NCBI GenBank assembly: GCA_947561395.2
Contig: OX387195.1
Span: 23,947,126-24,011,125 of the forward strand
Reading direction: 5' to 3'
DNA from: Buxus sempervirens
Lineage: Eukaryota > Streptophyta > Magnoliopsida > Buxales > Buxaceae
Length of the DNA stretch: 64,000 bases
The notes below the pieces were generated by a model. It ran no database searches. It had not been told where the DNA came from and saw nothing but the letters and a program-made list of their open reading frames with translations. Position 1 is the first letter of the stretch; each line of letters begins with the position of its first letter. Shown here piece after piece: positions 9,992 through 21,288 of the stretch. Position numbers and translations under genes: made by a program.

Positions 9992-10139
9992 CTTAATGAT
10001 AGACCAAATACTCTTTATCTTTAGGTTTTATACAAAAGACATCCAGTTACAAAAATACCCCTCATGCTGTATCTTTGCCGAACCATGTAAGTCCACTGAA
10101 TTCAATTCACGTATTCGATCCACAATAAGACCCATATTT

Positions 10140-11560
10140 AAATATCATTTAAATATCAATCCAGTTGACCATGGATGTATCTTAATGATCAGTTGACCAT
10201 TGATGTATCTTTGATGTATCTTAATGATCAGTTGACCATTGATGTTTTGGTTTAGTTTGAATATCAATCCAGTCTGGGTATTAAATTGGTGTGTAAATTA
10301 ATTCTGAATTTTTTGGTTTGTCATGACTCCCAAAATGTTTTGGTTTGAACAACCGGTTGGGCAGGTTAAACCAGATCATCCAGCTCAATGAAGGGTCTGA
10401 TGTTTAGAACATTGGTTGCAACAGTTCGTAATTCATGCTCTTATTACATCTTACCAGAGAGCTTAGCTAGGTTCTGGTCGATGAAATAGAATATTTGATA
10501 GGTTCAACCGAGCTTGTCCAAGTAACCCCTTCATAAAACGGTTGGCTCCAGATGAATAAACACAACCCGAGCCATTTCTGGCGGACTCCACCCCTTCAAA
10601 CAGTTCTGTTTATGCCATTGAGTCGTATCACTGTCAAGTTAAGATGCCCTTTAGAACCTTATGTTTCAAATTTTTAAGATCTTGGCTTAAATGGTTTCCT
10701 GGTTAGTTTAAAACACTGTTTAATCTTAAGATCAATGTTCCGTACATGTGTTAATGCAAGATTGATTCCAAAGGATTTTGTTCTTATATAAACCTTGTTA
10801 TGTATATATATATATTTTTTAAGTAAGGTTAATCAATACTATATATGTAATGTGAGGCGTCCATTGGCCATGCCAACCAAAATGTGCTAACTTTCCAAAA
10901 TAACCCTTACTCATCATAGTGTGAAGATTCGTTAATAAAAAGGTACAATAGTCAAAATTGCCTCAATTTTTTTAAAACTTTATAATTAGTTGTAGAACTG
11001 TTCCCTTCACATCTACCTCTTTCTTCAAGCGTGCATGGTACCCAGCTAGTTTCTTTTAATTGTAGGGACTTCTTGAGGTTGAATCTCTCATCAGGGCAAT
11101 GTTTAATTTTGAAGAGTTCTTTGTGAAAGAAAAATATATATGGAGATATTCTTAGGCGGTGTTCTTACTGTTTAATCATTTGTTAAGCACGTATACACAC
11201 ACACACAGGCAATATATTTGTATTTGTCACTTGAAATGATTCTTTCTGGAATAAAGAGGCAATCCTTTCTGTCAGCATTGAACTTATAGAGGACTATATA
11301 CTTAATTAGAAGCCATGAAAACTGGACATTTAAGAAACATGATTCACTAATATTATCTTTTAGACTGCCATACAAGTTACCGAAATCTCGGTAAAGAAAA
11401 TCAAAGTCCATGCATTTTCACGTAAAAATAAGAATATGTAGCTCCAAGTGCTAATTGATAGAATTCCCTTATTTTGATTGACCTTTGATGCAGCTCCTCC
11501 CTGGTATTTTCTCGGTATTAATTAAGTCAAATCCAACCAGCCATCAAACTAGTAAAAAGG
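10140..11560 (+). repeat. Spacer repeat of the peptide-gene cluster, copy 2
   Basis: The second copy of the spacer also seen at 1,480-2,540 and 15,400-17,600. It includes a local ~28-bp tandem duplication near 10,168-10,245 ('cagttgaccattgatgtatctt'). No gene is seen. Confidence 0.65.
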
Positions 11561-11771
11561 CAAAAAGGGGTTGAAAAAAGGAAAAATGGTTCTACCAATG
11601 ACATGTAGAATGGCATAAATTGCATGCATTGACAGCCTAAGTGCCTTGAAATGGCTGTTCCCAAGCAAGAAAAGATGAAGAATATTGTCAATATTACAGT
11701 TTGTTAACTTCAAACTTTGTAGCTGAATTCACCTATTTACACGGAAAATTCAAGTCTAAAACTCAAGATGA

Positions 11772-12104
11772 TCAAGTGCTTGAAACTGATTGCCTATCAT
11801 TATTAGCAAGAGAAACTGAATCCATATGAGCAGTGACATCAGGACTTGCAGTTGGTGCAAAAGCGACCCCGCCGGCAATGTTCATCTCACTCAATGTACA
11901 TCGGCTTTTCGGGATGTGGGTGCCGCAAGAAGGTCTGGAGGATGGTATTGCTCCCCTTTGAAGGGACTGCAACACAAGACCATTTTTCTTCAACCATTCC
12001 TCTCCTTCCAACGTCCTAGCTGCAGCGAGTTGCTTGAAAGTAGAAATTGAGAAAATAGAGAAAAGGAAGAGTACTGTAAAAAGGTTTCTTCTATGAATAG
12101 CCAT
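11772..12104 (-). CDS. Secreted CTNIP/SCREW-like peptide precursor, type A
   Basis: A single-exon gene for 110 residues and the best-preserved type-A copy. The signal peptide (MAIHRRN, LFTVLFLFSIFSISTF) is followed by KQLAAARTLEGEEWLKK. The conserved block at about residues 56-73 is P-S-C-G-T-H-I-P-K-S-R-C-T-L-S-E-M-N, then IAGG and a tail ending SLANNDRQSVSST. A TATA box (ctatatatg on the minus strand, 12,236-12,244) lies ~135 bp upstream and an inverted W-box pair at 12,294-12,316. The gene follows the type-B pseudogene at 12,722 on the same strand. Family assignment to CTNIP/SCREW is by motif resemblance only; an unrelated cysteine-containing secreted peptide family is the alternative. Confidence 0.65.
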   Translation of the reverse strand: MAIHRRNLFTVLFLFSIFSISTFKQLAAARTLEGEEWLKKNGLVLQSLQRGAIPSSRPSCGTHIPKSRCTLSEMNIAGGVAFAPTASPDVTAHMDSVSLANNDRQSVSST

Positions 12105-12293
12105 GGATAGATATGAATAAATGAAGGGAAGGTTGAATGAATATGTAATGTATGAGAGTATATATGCAGCTGAATGAAGGGAAGGGCTTTGGGTTGGCGA
12201 TGGATATGAAGGAGGAGCTTTGTATTTATCAACACATATATAGCTAAATCTGGCATTGTTGAATCGACCATGTTTTGAAGTTTCACGCTGAAC

Positions 12294-12316
12294 TTTGACT
12301 GATGACTTGAGTCAAA
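12294..12316. promoter_or_regulatory. Inverted W-box pair upstream of type-A gene
   Basis: TTTGACT (12,294-12,300) and AGTCAAA (12,310-12,316) face each other about 190 bp upstream of the start codon of the gene at 12,104. TTGAC(C/T) is the WRKY-factor binding core. The same pair, more closely spaced, is at 5988-6007 in the orphan promoter. The corresponding part of the frameshifted gene's promoter near 18,350 lacks it. Confidence 0.45.
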
Positions 12317-12721
12317 ACACACGGGCAAAATTAACTTTGAAGAGGAAGGTAGAAATGGTCTTCGTCTCCATGGTACTCGTTAAGGTGGATCTCGATCGGC
12401 CCCGCGTAGGCCATGTAGTGAGAACATGCACTATAGCCTTGATTGAAAACATTTTTCAATTAACCTGCCAATACATATATATAACATTAATTAAGTTTTC
12501 TTCCAGTTATAAGATCATATTCATCAAATTTCAAGTACTCTGAAATTAATTTTTATTTGCAGTGATACTATCAATCAAATACATCAGAGTATGAACTACA
12601 AACACCCTAAAATATCACCGTATGTTTTATGTTCAAAGTCACAAACCAACTAAATACATCACAATATAACTAAAAACCCCAGAAGACAACCTTGTAAAGG
12701 TTAAACTCTATCTAATTATTG

Positions 12722-13018
12722 TCAGTTTTTCTTTTCATTTTTTTTTCCTGAACTCGGGTAACCACAGGTAATGCTGTTCAAGTTGGTCGAAATAGAACCT
12801 TGTTTTGTAGTGTCTTTATTGATATAATCTGCGTCAATATTACCAATAATACCAGGAACTGCGGGCGGTGCGGTGGAGACTCGGCCGCCAGCAAAGTTCA
12901 TCTCACTCAGCGGGCAATGACTTGAAGGGATGTGAGCATTACAGGAAGGTTTGGAGGACGGTACTTTACCCATTTGGAGGGATTCCAGCGCCACGACATC
13001 TTATTCCATCAACTTCTT
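12722..13018 (-). pseudogene. Type-B peptide gene, 5'-truncated
   Basis: A relic of a type-B precursor. The C-terminal two thirds are readable (ALESLQMGKVPSSKPSC, then NAHIPSSHCPLSEMNFAGG, then a tail like the copies at 5,364 and 18,865). The signal peptide and start are gone: homology stops abruptly at about 13,018, next to unrelated DNA. A TAA replaces a Glu codon just upstream (near 13,005), and a one-base insertion near the end removes the family stop, adding about 15 extra residues. The cysteine block is intact, but without start and signal peptide it cannot make a secreted ligand. Confidence 0.75.
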
Positions 13019-13480
13019 GAAAGGGACACAGCTTATTGTTTGTTTCAGACCTCTTTTTCTTGGAATTCATCTCATTCTAACATTTAGTTCAATTTTCAAC
13101 TTAAAGCTTTCTCAAACGAAGTTTCAAGACTTCTTTAATTCACTTAATTGCACTCGAAGAGAATGACATAGTAACATGCGATTAAAATCTCACTTCAGCA
13201 AAGGACCAGCTATTAAATTTGAGCCCACAATTAATCTTTAAAAGTCTATTAGAATTTCTTGTGGCGCTTCCTGTTTGATGTTTTCTACAGATTTTCCTTC
13301 TTTTTTCGTTTTTGGACTGGTTGATCTTTTCTATAGTTATAAAGGATTCTTTATTGGGTTTGCTTTGGGGTTAACGCTCTATCGTTCTGTAAACTCCATG
13401 TTTGAATTGGTTTACGACCTGAAACTATCATTATAAGCAGGACAAAGCATCACATCACAAGACTGAAGAAGTAAACATCT
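13019..13480. other. Non-coding DNA between genes 5 and 6
   Basis: No gene is recognised. It replaces the missing 5' half and promoter of the truncated type-B gene and has no clear partner elsewhere in the window. Confidence 0.5.
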
Positions 13481-14180
13481 GCCTTCGCTTATCGATACAG
13501 TAGATAATTAATCTTGCCCTGAAGAGTATGTTTGGGTATATTAATTACATTGTTTCGCACAGAAGGAAAAAACAAAAAAAAACATGCAATCTACCATTCA
13601 CTATAGAAACATGAAGCATGCATCCTTGTCGTCCCTAGGTGTAAAAGGAAGAAAACCCTAGAACTGAATTTGAACTTATAGACTAGGAGTTTGAAATAAA
13701 AGAAAATTTAGAATGAAATTAAGAAAATCTTAGAATTCACATTGATTGAAATGATCTTCGCATGAAACTATACGCACAATTGACTAAGAAGCAGCAAAGG
13801 ATTGAAAACGAGGCTTCTAATTTAGATAGAAATATCCGTTATCTTGAACTTACTGAACTTTTTGATGGGGCTTGTTCTTCTAAGCTATACTCATACAATC
13901 TTCAAGTACAGCGAAATTAATTTTATTTGTAATGACATCAAGCAACCAAATGCATCAACAAAATTAATTTTATTTGTAATGAAATCAAACAACCAAATAC
14001 AGCACACAAGAAACCTCATAAAACACCACTAGATCTCTTTATTTTCAGTGATCACCAAGCCACCTAATAGATCACATTACAAACCCTGTAAACAAATTAA
14101 AACTTGTGAGTTAAAATGTATTTATTGTCAGTCTTTTTTTTTGTTGAAGCCATGTAACCACGCCAAATTGAGTTCAAGAG
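13480..14180 (-). repeat. Type-C downstream flank
   Basis: Matches, in inverted orientation, 3,660-4,330 and, in direct orientation, 8,270-8,890. It contains two short tandem copies of an 'aaattaattttatttgtaatga.atcaa' motif (13,913 and 13,961). It is the 3' flank of the gene at 14,182. Confidence 0.6.
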
Positions 14181-14181
14181 C

Positions 14182-14466
14182 TCAAACTTCACGGGGAAAT
14201 GCCGGCTGTCCGGTAGCAACCTGGCCGGCAAAGTTCATCTCTTTCAGTGGACAATGACTTCCAGGGATGTGACCATTACAAGAAGGTTTGGAGGGCGTTA
14301 CTGGACCCTTCTCGAGGGATGCCAACATTATACCTTTTTCCATCACGAACGGCTGATCTCCTTCCAAAGGCCTTGTCGCTGCAAGTTGTTGAAAACCTGC
14401 GAGAGAGAAAATGGTGACAATCACAAGAACTGTAAAAGGGTTTTTTCCATGAGAGTAGCACTCCAT
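14182..14466 (-). CDS. Secreted CTNIP/SCREW-like peptide precursor, type C
   Basis: A single-exon gene for 94 residues. The signal peptide (MECYSHGKN, FTVLVIVTIFSLAG) is followed by QQLAATRPLEGDQPFVMEK. The conserved block is P-S-C-N-G-H-I-P-G-S-H-C-P-L-K-E-M-N, then FAGQVATGQPAFPREV. Compared with the sister gene at 8,900 it keeps the HIP proline and ends three residues earlier through a point change to TGA. A TATA box (ctataaataaa, minus strand) lies near 14,573-14,583. It is the best-preserved type-C copy. Confidence 0.6.
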   Translation of the reverse strand: MECYSHGKNPFTVLVIVTIFSLAGFQQLAATRPLEGDQPFVMEKGIMLASLEKGPVTPSKPSCNGHIPGSHCPLKEMNFAGQVATGQPAFPREV

Positions 14467-14479
14467 GGCTATCTTGAAA

Positions 14480-15030
14480 TAAATGGAATGTGTATAAAGT
14501 GTTTGGTTTGGCCTTCTGGGTATCTCTATTTCTGTATGAATCTGAGGTGTTGATGGGCTTAAGAGGTTTGGGTTTATTTATAGTTGTTGATGCTGCTTTT
14601 TCCATGATTCTGTTAGAATTGAAACTTGTTGACAGGGGCGAGCAAGGTTTGAAGTTTGAACCAGCACGGTCTTAAATCAAACAAACGGGGGAGACAGAAA
14701 TACTTTGAAGAGGAAGGTTGAGATGCCCAGGTTACACGGACAGGAATACGTGTGAGTCTTGAATCGCATCACCAGGATCAAAGCACTACAAGGGCAGCCT
14801 ATATGGTGGAACATACGTCTTGATATTGTTGACCAACCAATAATAGTATACTAATCCAACGGCTAAAAATTAAACAAAGATAATAACGTTGATCGGCTCT
14901 TGGATCTTCTTGATTTGGGAAAATGCTGACGACACCAGGCAACGTAATGCACCCATTTAGATAGGACGTAAACCCAAGGCTACCGTTGAGCATTTATCAA
15001 CCCTATGTCTTGTTGAAAACTATGGTTGGT
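14480..15030 (-). repeat. Type-C promoter/upstream duplication (pair with 9,200-9,760)
   Basis: The second copy of the type-C upstream segment. It continues to about 15,300 with a stretch ('catggttcgctaaagatacccacgtcca', about 15,105-15,130) of the kind often found in plant LTR elements, which is disturbed in the first copy by MITE 1. Confidence 0.7.
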
Positions 15031-15399
15031 CGTTATATTATTGTTGTGGAACGAACAAAAATAAAACAAAATTGAAAATAAAGTAAATAAGAGATGCGAT
15101 TTACATGGTTCGCTAAAGATACCCACGTCCACACATGATGAGGTTCTTTCAGTATATCTGTAAAAATAGGTTTACAAACCCACAATCCTCTCTTGGCTGA
15201 AAGTAACATAATCTCTCAATGACAGACCAAAAACTCTAACTTTAGGTTTTATATAAGAGACACCCAAAGTTACAAAAATATCCCTCATACATTATCTTTG
15301 TTGAACCATGTAGCGTATTCGATCTATGAAAGCTGGGGCTGAGGGTAAAATTAGACCCATATGTAAATATCGGCTGAATTCAAGTCATGTGTACAACAA

Positions 15400-17600
15400 T
15401 TATCAACAGTGTTGGCGCAGTGGAGCAGATTGCCCAGTTGAACCATTGATTAGAATCTTATTGGCTTGAATAATCCACTCTGGGTATTAAATTGGTGTGT
15501 AAATTCTGCATGTTGGCAGGTGAGAACGCGATGAATTTTAAATCAGTCTGGATCATGTTGGTTCTATATTTACCTTTAATTAATTACGTTGTCATGACTC
15601 CCAAAATGTTTTGGTTTGAACAACCGGTTGGGCAGGTTAAACCAGATCATCCAATTCAATGAAGAGTCTGATGTTTAGAACATTGGTTGTAACAATTCGA
15701 AATTCATGCTCTTATTACATGTTACCAGAGAGTTTAGCTTGGTTCTGGTCGATGAAATAGAATATTTGATCAGTTCAACCGAGCTTGTCCCCTTCATAAA
15801 ACGGCTGGCTTGAGACCGTTTTGTTTATGCCATTGAGTCGTATCACTATCAAATTAAGAAGCCCTTTAGAACCTTTGTATCAAATTTCTAAGACCTTGGC
15901 CTAAATGGTTTTCCTTAGTTTAAAACACTATTTAATCTTAAGATCGATGTTTCCATACATGTGTTAATGCAAGATTGATTCTAGAGGATTTTGTTCTTAT
16001 ATAAACCTTGTTCTATTTTTTTTTTTGTAAGTAAGGTTAATCTATACTATATATATAACATGAGGCGTGCCTTGGCTATGTCAACCAAAATGTGCTGACT
16101 TTCCGAAATAGCCCTTACATACCATATTGTGAAGATTCATTAATAAAAAGGTACAATAGTGAAAGTTGCATCTATTTTTTTTAAACTTAATAATCGGTTG
16201 CAAAACTGTTGCCTTCTCGTCTACCTCTTTCTTCATATGTGCACGGTGCACCCGGCTAGTTTCTTTTAATTTTTAGGGACTTCTTGAGGTTGAATCTCTC
16301 ACTAGGGCAATGTTTAATTTTGAAGAGTTCTTTGTGAAAGAAAAATGTATATGGAGATATTCTTAGGCGGTGTTCTTACTGTTTAATCATTTTTTAAGCA
16401 CATATACACACATAGAGGCAATATATTTGCATTTGTCACTTGAAATGCTTCTTTCTGGCATAAAGAGGCAATCCTTTCTGTCAGCATTGAACTTACAGCT
16501 AGAGGACTATATCCTGAAGGTCTTTTGATCTTGGATACTATGATAGAGATACATACTCTATCACCAATTACATGAGAGATACGAACTCTCACTCTATATA
16601 AGAGAGACACGGGCTCTCACCCCGTTGTTGTATGAGAGACACAGGCTCTCAATATTACTATCAATATCAGCTCCTCTTTATTGTTCTCTTAAATTTCTAA
16701 CATGGTATTGAAGCTTATCGATTCCTAATGGGCGAAGTCTTCCGCGCTGCACAACTCTACTTAGGCGAACTCCTCCACAGTACAGCAAAGGTTGATTCTT
16801 ATTAGGTAAAGTCCACAACACTATAGCCAAGATCTTCTGCACAATCTACGAGCATCAAATTAAGGAGAAGTCGTCAACACTAGTAAGATCTTCTACACAA
16901 TCTATAAACGACATGACGATTTTGCAGAATGAATTCTAAGCAGCAAGATAAAAATATAAAAAAAAAGCTCATTAAGGAGGAGTTACTACACAATTGACAT
17001 AAAGCGTTAAAAAAATGCATTTAGAAGGAGTGTTGGAATGATAAATGCATTGTTTTCGAAAATTCAAAGATAGTGACTATTACTTGAGTTGGTTTGTATA
17101 GGTCAGTTAGTGTCCCTAACTATGTCGGTCATAATGTCTATAAAAGGCATGGAGGGATCATTTTGTAGTAACAACTAATATATCCAAAGGGTCATATAAC
17201 CCCTAGATATCAAGAGGTATCCTTAAGGTCCTTTGATCTTTAATACCATGATAGAGATACATACTCTATCACCAATTATGTGAGAGATACGGACTCTCAC
17301 TCTATATAAGAGAGACACGGGCTCTCAATATCACTATCAATATCAGCTCTATCAATATCAATATCAGCTCCTCTTTTTTGTTCTCTTAAATTTCTAACAA
17401 AGAAACATGATTCACTAAATTTATATTTTAGACTGCCTGCAAGTTACTGAAATCTCGGTAAAGAAAATCAAAATACATGCATTTTCTCATAAAAATAAGA
17501 ATATTTAGCTCCAAGTGCTTGATAGAATTCTCTTATTTAGATTGACCTTTGAAGCAGCTCCTCCCTGGTATTTTCTCGGTATTAATTAAGTCAAATCCAA
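15400..17600 (+). repeat. Spacer repeat of the peptide-gene cluster, copy 3
   Basis: The third copy of the spacer, with a short LTR element inserted at 16,515-17,399 that the copy at 10,140-11,560 lacks. The segment continues into the type-A gene at 17,840, as copy 2 continues into the gene at 11,772. Confidence 0.7.
16515..17399 (+). mobile_element. Short non-autonomous LTR element (TRIM/SMART-like)
   Basis: Two direct terminal repeats (about 16,515-16,702 and 17,223-17,399) begin TGAAGG/TTAAGG and end TTTCTAACA. They share 'gatagagatacatactctat' and other blocks. Directly after the first is TGGTATTGAAGC (16,703-16,714), close to the primer-binding site complementary to initiator Met tRNA. 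The internal part (~520 bp) has no protein domain. The left LTR has a diverged tandem 'agagaca..gctctca' stretch. A clear target duplication was not seen. It is absent at the paralogous place near 11,290, so it postdates that duplication. Confidence 0.7.
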
Positions 17601-17839
17601 CCAGCCATCAAACTAGTCAAAAGGAAAAATAGGGTTGAAAAAAGGAAAAATGCTCCTACCAATTAATGACATGTAGAATGGCATAAATTGCATGGATTGA
17701 CAGCCTAAGTGCCTTGAAATGGCTGTTCCCAAGCAAGAAAAGATGAACAATAATGTCAATACAACAGTTTGTTAACTTCAAACTTTGTAGTTGAATTCGC
17801 CTATTTACACGGAAAATTCAAGTCTAAACCACAAGATGA

Positions 17840-18170
17840 TCAATTGCTTGAAACTAATTGTCTATCATTATTAGCAAGAGAAACTGAATCCATATAAGCA
17901 GTGCCATCAGGAGTTGCAGGTGGTGCAAAAGTGACCCCACCGGCAATGTTCATCTCACTAAATGTACATCGGCTTTTCGGGAAATGGGTGCCGCAAGGAG
18001 GTCTGGAGGACGGTATTGAGCCCCTCTGAAGGGGGCTGCAACACAAGACCTTTCTTTAACCCTTCCCCTCCTTGCAACGGCCTCGCTGTAGCGAGTTGCT
18101 TGAAAGCAGAAATTGAGAAGATAGAGACAAGGAAGAGCACTGTAAAAGGGTTTCTTCTATGAATAGCCAT
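17840..18170 (-). pseudogene. Type-A peptide gene with frameshift
   Basis: A near-copy of the gene at 11,772-12,104. The start (MAIHRRNPFTVLFLVSIFSI...) and signal peptide are whole, but one extra C in the stretch around 18,020-18,030 (cagcccccttc against cagtcccttc) shifts the frame just before the conserved block. The block itself (P-P-C-G-T-H-F-P-K-S-R-C-T-F-S-E-M-N) and tail remain in the other frame to the stop at 17,840. Changes I to F and L to F within it fit relaxed selection. A TATA box lies near 18,290-18,299; the W-box pair of its sister is missing. Confidence 0.75.
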
Positions 18171-18864
18171 GGCTAGATATGAATTAATGAACGAAGGGAA
18201 GGTTAAGTAAATATGTAATGTAAGAGAATATATACAGCTGAATGAAGGGAAGGACTTTATGAAGGAGGAGCTTTGTGTATTTGTCTCTACATATATAGCT
18301 CAATCTTGAATTGTTGAATCGACCATGTTTTGAAGTTTCAAGCTGAACTTTGAAGAGGAAGGTTGAGATGGTCTTCGTCCATGTCACTAGTTAAGGTGGA
18401 TCTCGATCGGCCCCGCATAGGCCATGTCGTGAGAACATGCACGTATAATTAGAACTAGCTAGCTGGGACAGGGCTATGCACTGTAGTTTGATTGAAAACA
18501 TTCTTAAATTTAGCTGCCAATACATATAACATTAAGTTTTTGATGCATGGAGCTTGTTCTTCCAATTAAGACCATATTGATCAAATTTCAAGTAATACTT
18601 TGAAATTAATTTACATTTGCAGTGACCACCAAACCAAATATATCAGAGTATGAACTACAAACCCCATAAAATATCACTGTTAGTTTTATTTTCAGAGTCA
18701 CCAACCAACTAAATACATCACAGTACTAAAAACCCCATAAAAGAACCTTGTGAAGGTTAAACTCTATCTAATTATTTTCAGTTTGTTTTTTTCTCTCCTG
18801 AACTCAGGTAACCCACAGGGAATGTTGTTCAAGTGGTCGAGATAGAACCTTGTTTTGTAGTCTC

Positions 18865-19173
18865 CTAATTGGTATAACCTACGCCAATATCACCAATAAC
18901 ACCAGGAACGGCAGGCGGTAAGGTAGAAATTTGGCCACCAGCAAAGTTCATCTCACTCACTAGTGGACAATGACTTGAAGGGATGTGAGTATTACAGGAA
19001 GGTTTGGAGGATGGTACTTTACCCTTTTGGAGGGATTCCATCATGACACCTTCTTCCATGAACCACTGCTCCCCTTCCAAAATTCTCTTCGCTGCAACTT
19101 GTTGAAGACCCACAAGAGTCAAAATGGTGACAATTACTAGAACCGTAAAGAGATCTTTTCCATGAGAGGCCAT
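18865..19173 (-). CDS. Secreted CTNIP/SCREW-like peptide precursor, type B
   Basis: The only whole type-B gene: a single exon, 102 residues from the ATG at 19,171-19,173 (an in-frame ATG at 19,209 exists, but relatives start at MASHGK or equivalent). The signal peptide is MASHGKDLFTVLVIVTILTL, then QQVAAKRILEGEQWFMEEG. The conserved block is P-S-C-N-T-H-I-P-S-S-H-C-P-L-V-S-E-M-N; the Val before SEM is an extra codon seen in no other copy. The tail ends GVIGDIGVGYTN, about nine residues earlier than the tail of the LINE-split copy. It precedes the frameshifted type-A gene on the same strand, the B-then-A order of the cluster. Confidence 0.6.
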   Translation of the reverse strand: MASHGKDLFTVLVIVTILTLVGLQQVAAKRILEGEQWFMEEGVMMESLQKGKVPSSKPSCNTHIPSSHCPLVSEMNFAGGQISTLPPAVPGVIGDIGVGYTN

Positions 19174-19209
19174 GGCTTTAGATGGAGAAATCAAAAGAAT
19201 GCGTATCAA

Positions 19210-19904
19210 ATGTTTTGGCCTTTGGGGGATATCTCTATGTATGTGTGTGTCTCTGCTTGATTGCCTTTCAAGGGTGATGGGAATGAAAGATTTGTGCGTA
19301 TTAATTTATACTAGTGGAAGCAGCTTTGTCTTGGTTGTTGAATTGAATGTGCCAACGCTTGAAGTTTGAACCATGGAACCCATACGGCCAGACCGAAATA
19401 CTTTGAATCACAAGGGTGACAATGTGCTGTAACATATGTCATGGCCTTGTCGATCGACAGCAATAGCGTACTAATCCAATGGTTGAAAAAGAAAGTCTGG
19501 AAGTAAATGTTAGTAAAATAATGCTAAAGACTGCAGGCCAACGAAAGGTATTCATTTAGACTAGCGTGAAGAGGGGTTATGGACTTAAGGTAGGACTTGA
19601 TTCCAAGGCTACTTGAGACCTGATCAGCCCTACGGTCCTCTGAGAAATTTGAAAAGAAAACAAAAAGAAAACGCCGTTCAGGTAGTTTGTATGCATTGAT
19701 ACATACAAACTAAGGGAGAGGGCATGTTTACTGACTATATATCAACATCTCTTCTCTTGATTGGAGTAAATCTCTGGGCATGATCCGATCTATTTAAGAA
19801 ATTTGATTTTCTTTTTATTCTTTTCTTTCAATTATTTTCCTGGGATTCGTGATTTTTCGAATATGAGGATATAAGAACCAGGAATTCCAATGCTTTGTAA
19901 TTAA
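19210..19904. other. Upstream region of the type-B gene; no other gene
   Basis: Contains the likely promoter of the gene at 19,173 (TATA-like ctagtataaatt on the minus strand near 19,300-19,312) and AT-rich DNA. An open frame at 19,172-19,369 on the plus strand is antisense to the promoter and is not taken as a gene. Confidence 0.45.
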
Positions 19905-19917
19905 TTATTTTCAGGGT

Positions 19918-20345
19918 GTGTTGTTTAGAATGGGCAATATCAAGATACATCAACTCGTCCGCAACAAGTGTGTTGTTTAGATTGTCCTTGTCTGCTGCGA
20001 CTTATCACATTTGGAAGGAGCGTAATGGGAGAGTATTCAAAGCAAGCTTCCTACCAGCTAGGAAGGTACTCAGCTATATAATCACTGATGTGCAAAACAG
20101 GCTACACCTAGAGAAACTGGAGGTTGCTGATAATGAAGGCAATAGGCAAATTATGGAAAATTGAGGAGTTGCATGGAATACAAGTAGAAAATACCAGGTT
20201 CTAATCATGTATCTTTAGCTGAAATAGATATCGGTTGCTTCTTCAGCTTAGAGTGGCCGTGGGTCTCTGTATGAGATTGTAATGTTCTGTACAGCTGATA
20301 TATTCTCATTAATACAAATACTTACTTTTCAAAAAAAAAAATTTT
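19918..20345 (+). mobile_element. 5'-truncated L1-type LINE with 13-bp TSD
   Basis: An insert of about 430 bp ending in poly(A) (20,332-20,341) and flanked by a perfect 13-bp duplication TTATTTTCAGGGT (19,905-19,917 and 20,346-20,358). The readable frame (19,916-20,164) carries LSAATYHIWKERNGRVF, the conserved block after the zinc-binding region of plant LINE reverse transcriptases, as in the LINE at 4,580. Confidence 0.85.
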
Positions 20346-20359
20346 TTATTTTCAGGGTT

Positions 20360-21288
20360 GGTCCATATATATGTGCCTGCCATGATTAGTTATATTATTA
20401 TAGGTATACAAACCCTAGAATACACGCTGGCTGGTTAAGCCAACGGTAAATTGTGATAGAAGGGATTACTTCAACCTTAGATAACTGACAGTGTTCTATG
20501 CTTGCTTGAATGATTAAGGTTAATAATTCTTTTGGGCTTATTTTCTTGGAACTCAGTTTTGCTTGTTTAAGTGAATGCCAAATACAGGTTATGATGTCAG
20601 TCAGTTGTGTTACTTGTGTATCACCTTCAATTTAAAAAAAAAACTTCAAATTAAAAAGCCAATTATGAGCACATTAATTCTTGGGTTATTTCTCAGAATT
20701 TTTGGGAAACACAAACACAGATGAAAGGTAATTGCATATGACACAATTGAAATACTTGGCATAAATTGCCAATGTTTATATAAGCATTGAACTTGCACTA
20801 GATTGGCCATAGGAGCATAAAACTGAATATTTAAGAAGCATGATTCACTAAACTGATCTTTTAATATTGCGCATGTAAGTAACTGAAACATAAAAGGGAA
20901 ACCAAAATCCATAAAAATCATATAGCTCCAAGAGCTTGATGGAATTGTTTCATTTAGATAAATGAACCTTGAAGCTTTTCCTCCCTTGGTCTTTATTCGT
21001 ATCTTCATCAAACTCTTGTCACTCAATTATCTCTTGTATCGAATCAAGAAAATAAAACCAGCCAAGTTCATGTTGAAAAGAATAGAAAAGCTAAAATAAT
21101 TACAAGAGGGTTATACCACATGACATATATTGTTACATGAATCACATGGCTTAACAGCCATAACTGCCTTGAAATGGCCGTTCCCATACAAGAAAAAGAA
21201 CATTTGTCAATTACAGTTTGTTAACTACTTCACATTTGTAGCTGAATCCACCTATTTACACTGAATTCAGCTCTAAATCTGGATATGA
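20360..21288. other. Downstream flank of type-A gene 9
   Basis: No gene. Parts near 20,800-20,960 and 21,060-21,250 resemble 11,280-11,700 and 17,400-17,800, the 3' flanks of the other type-A genes, so this is a fourth, more diverged copy of the spacer. Confidence 0.5.
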
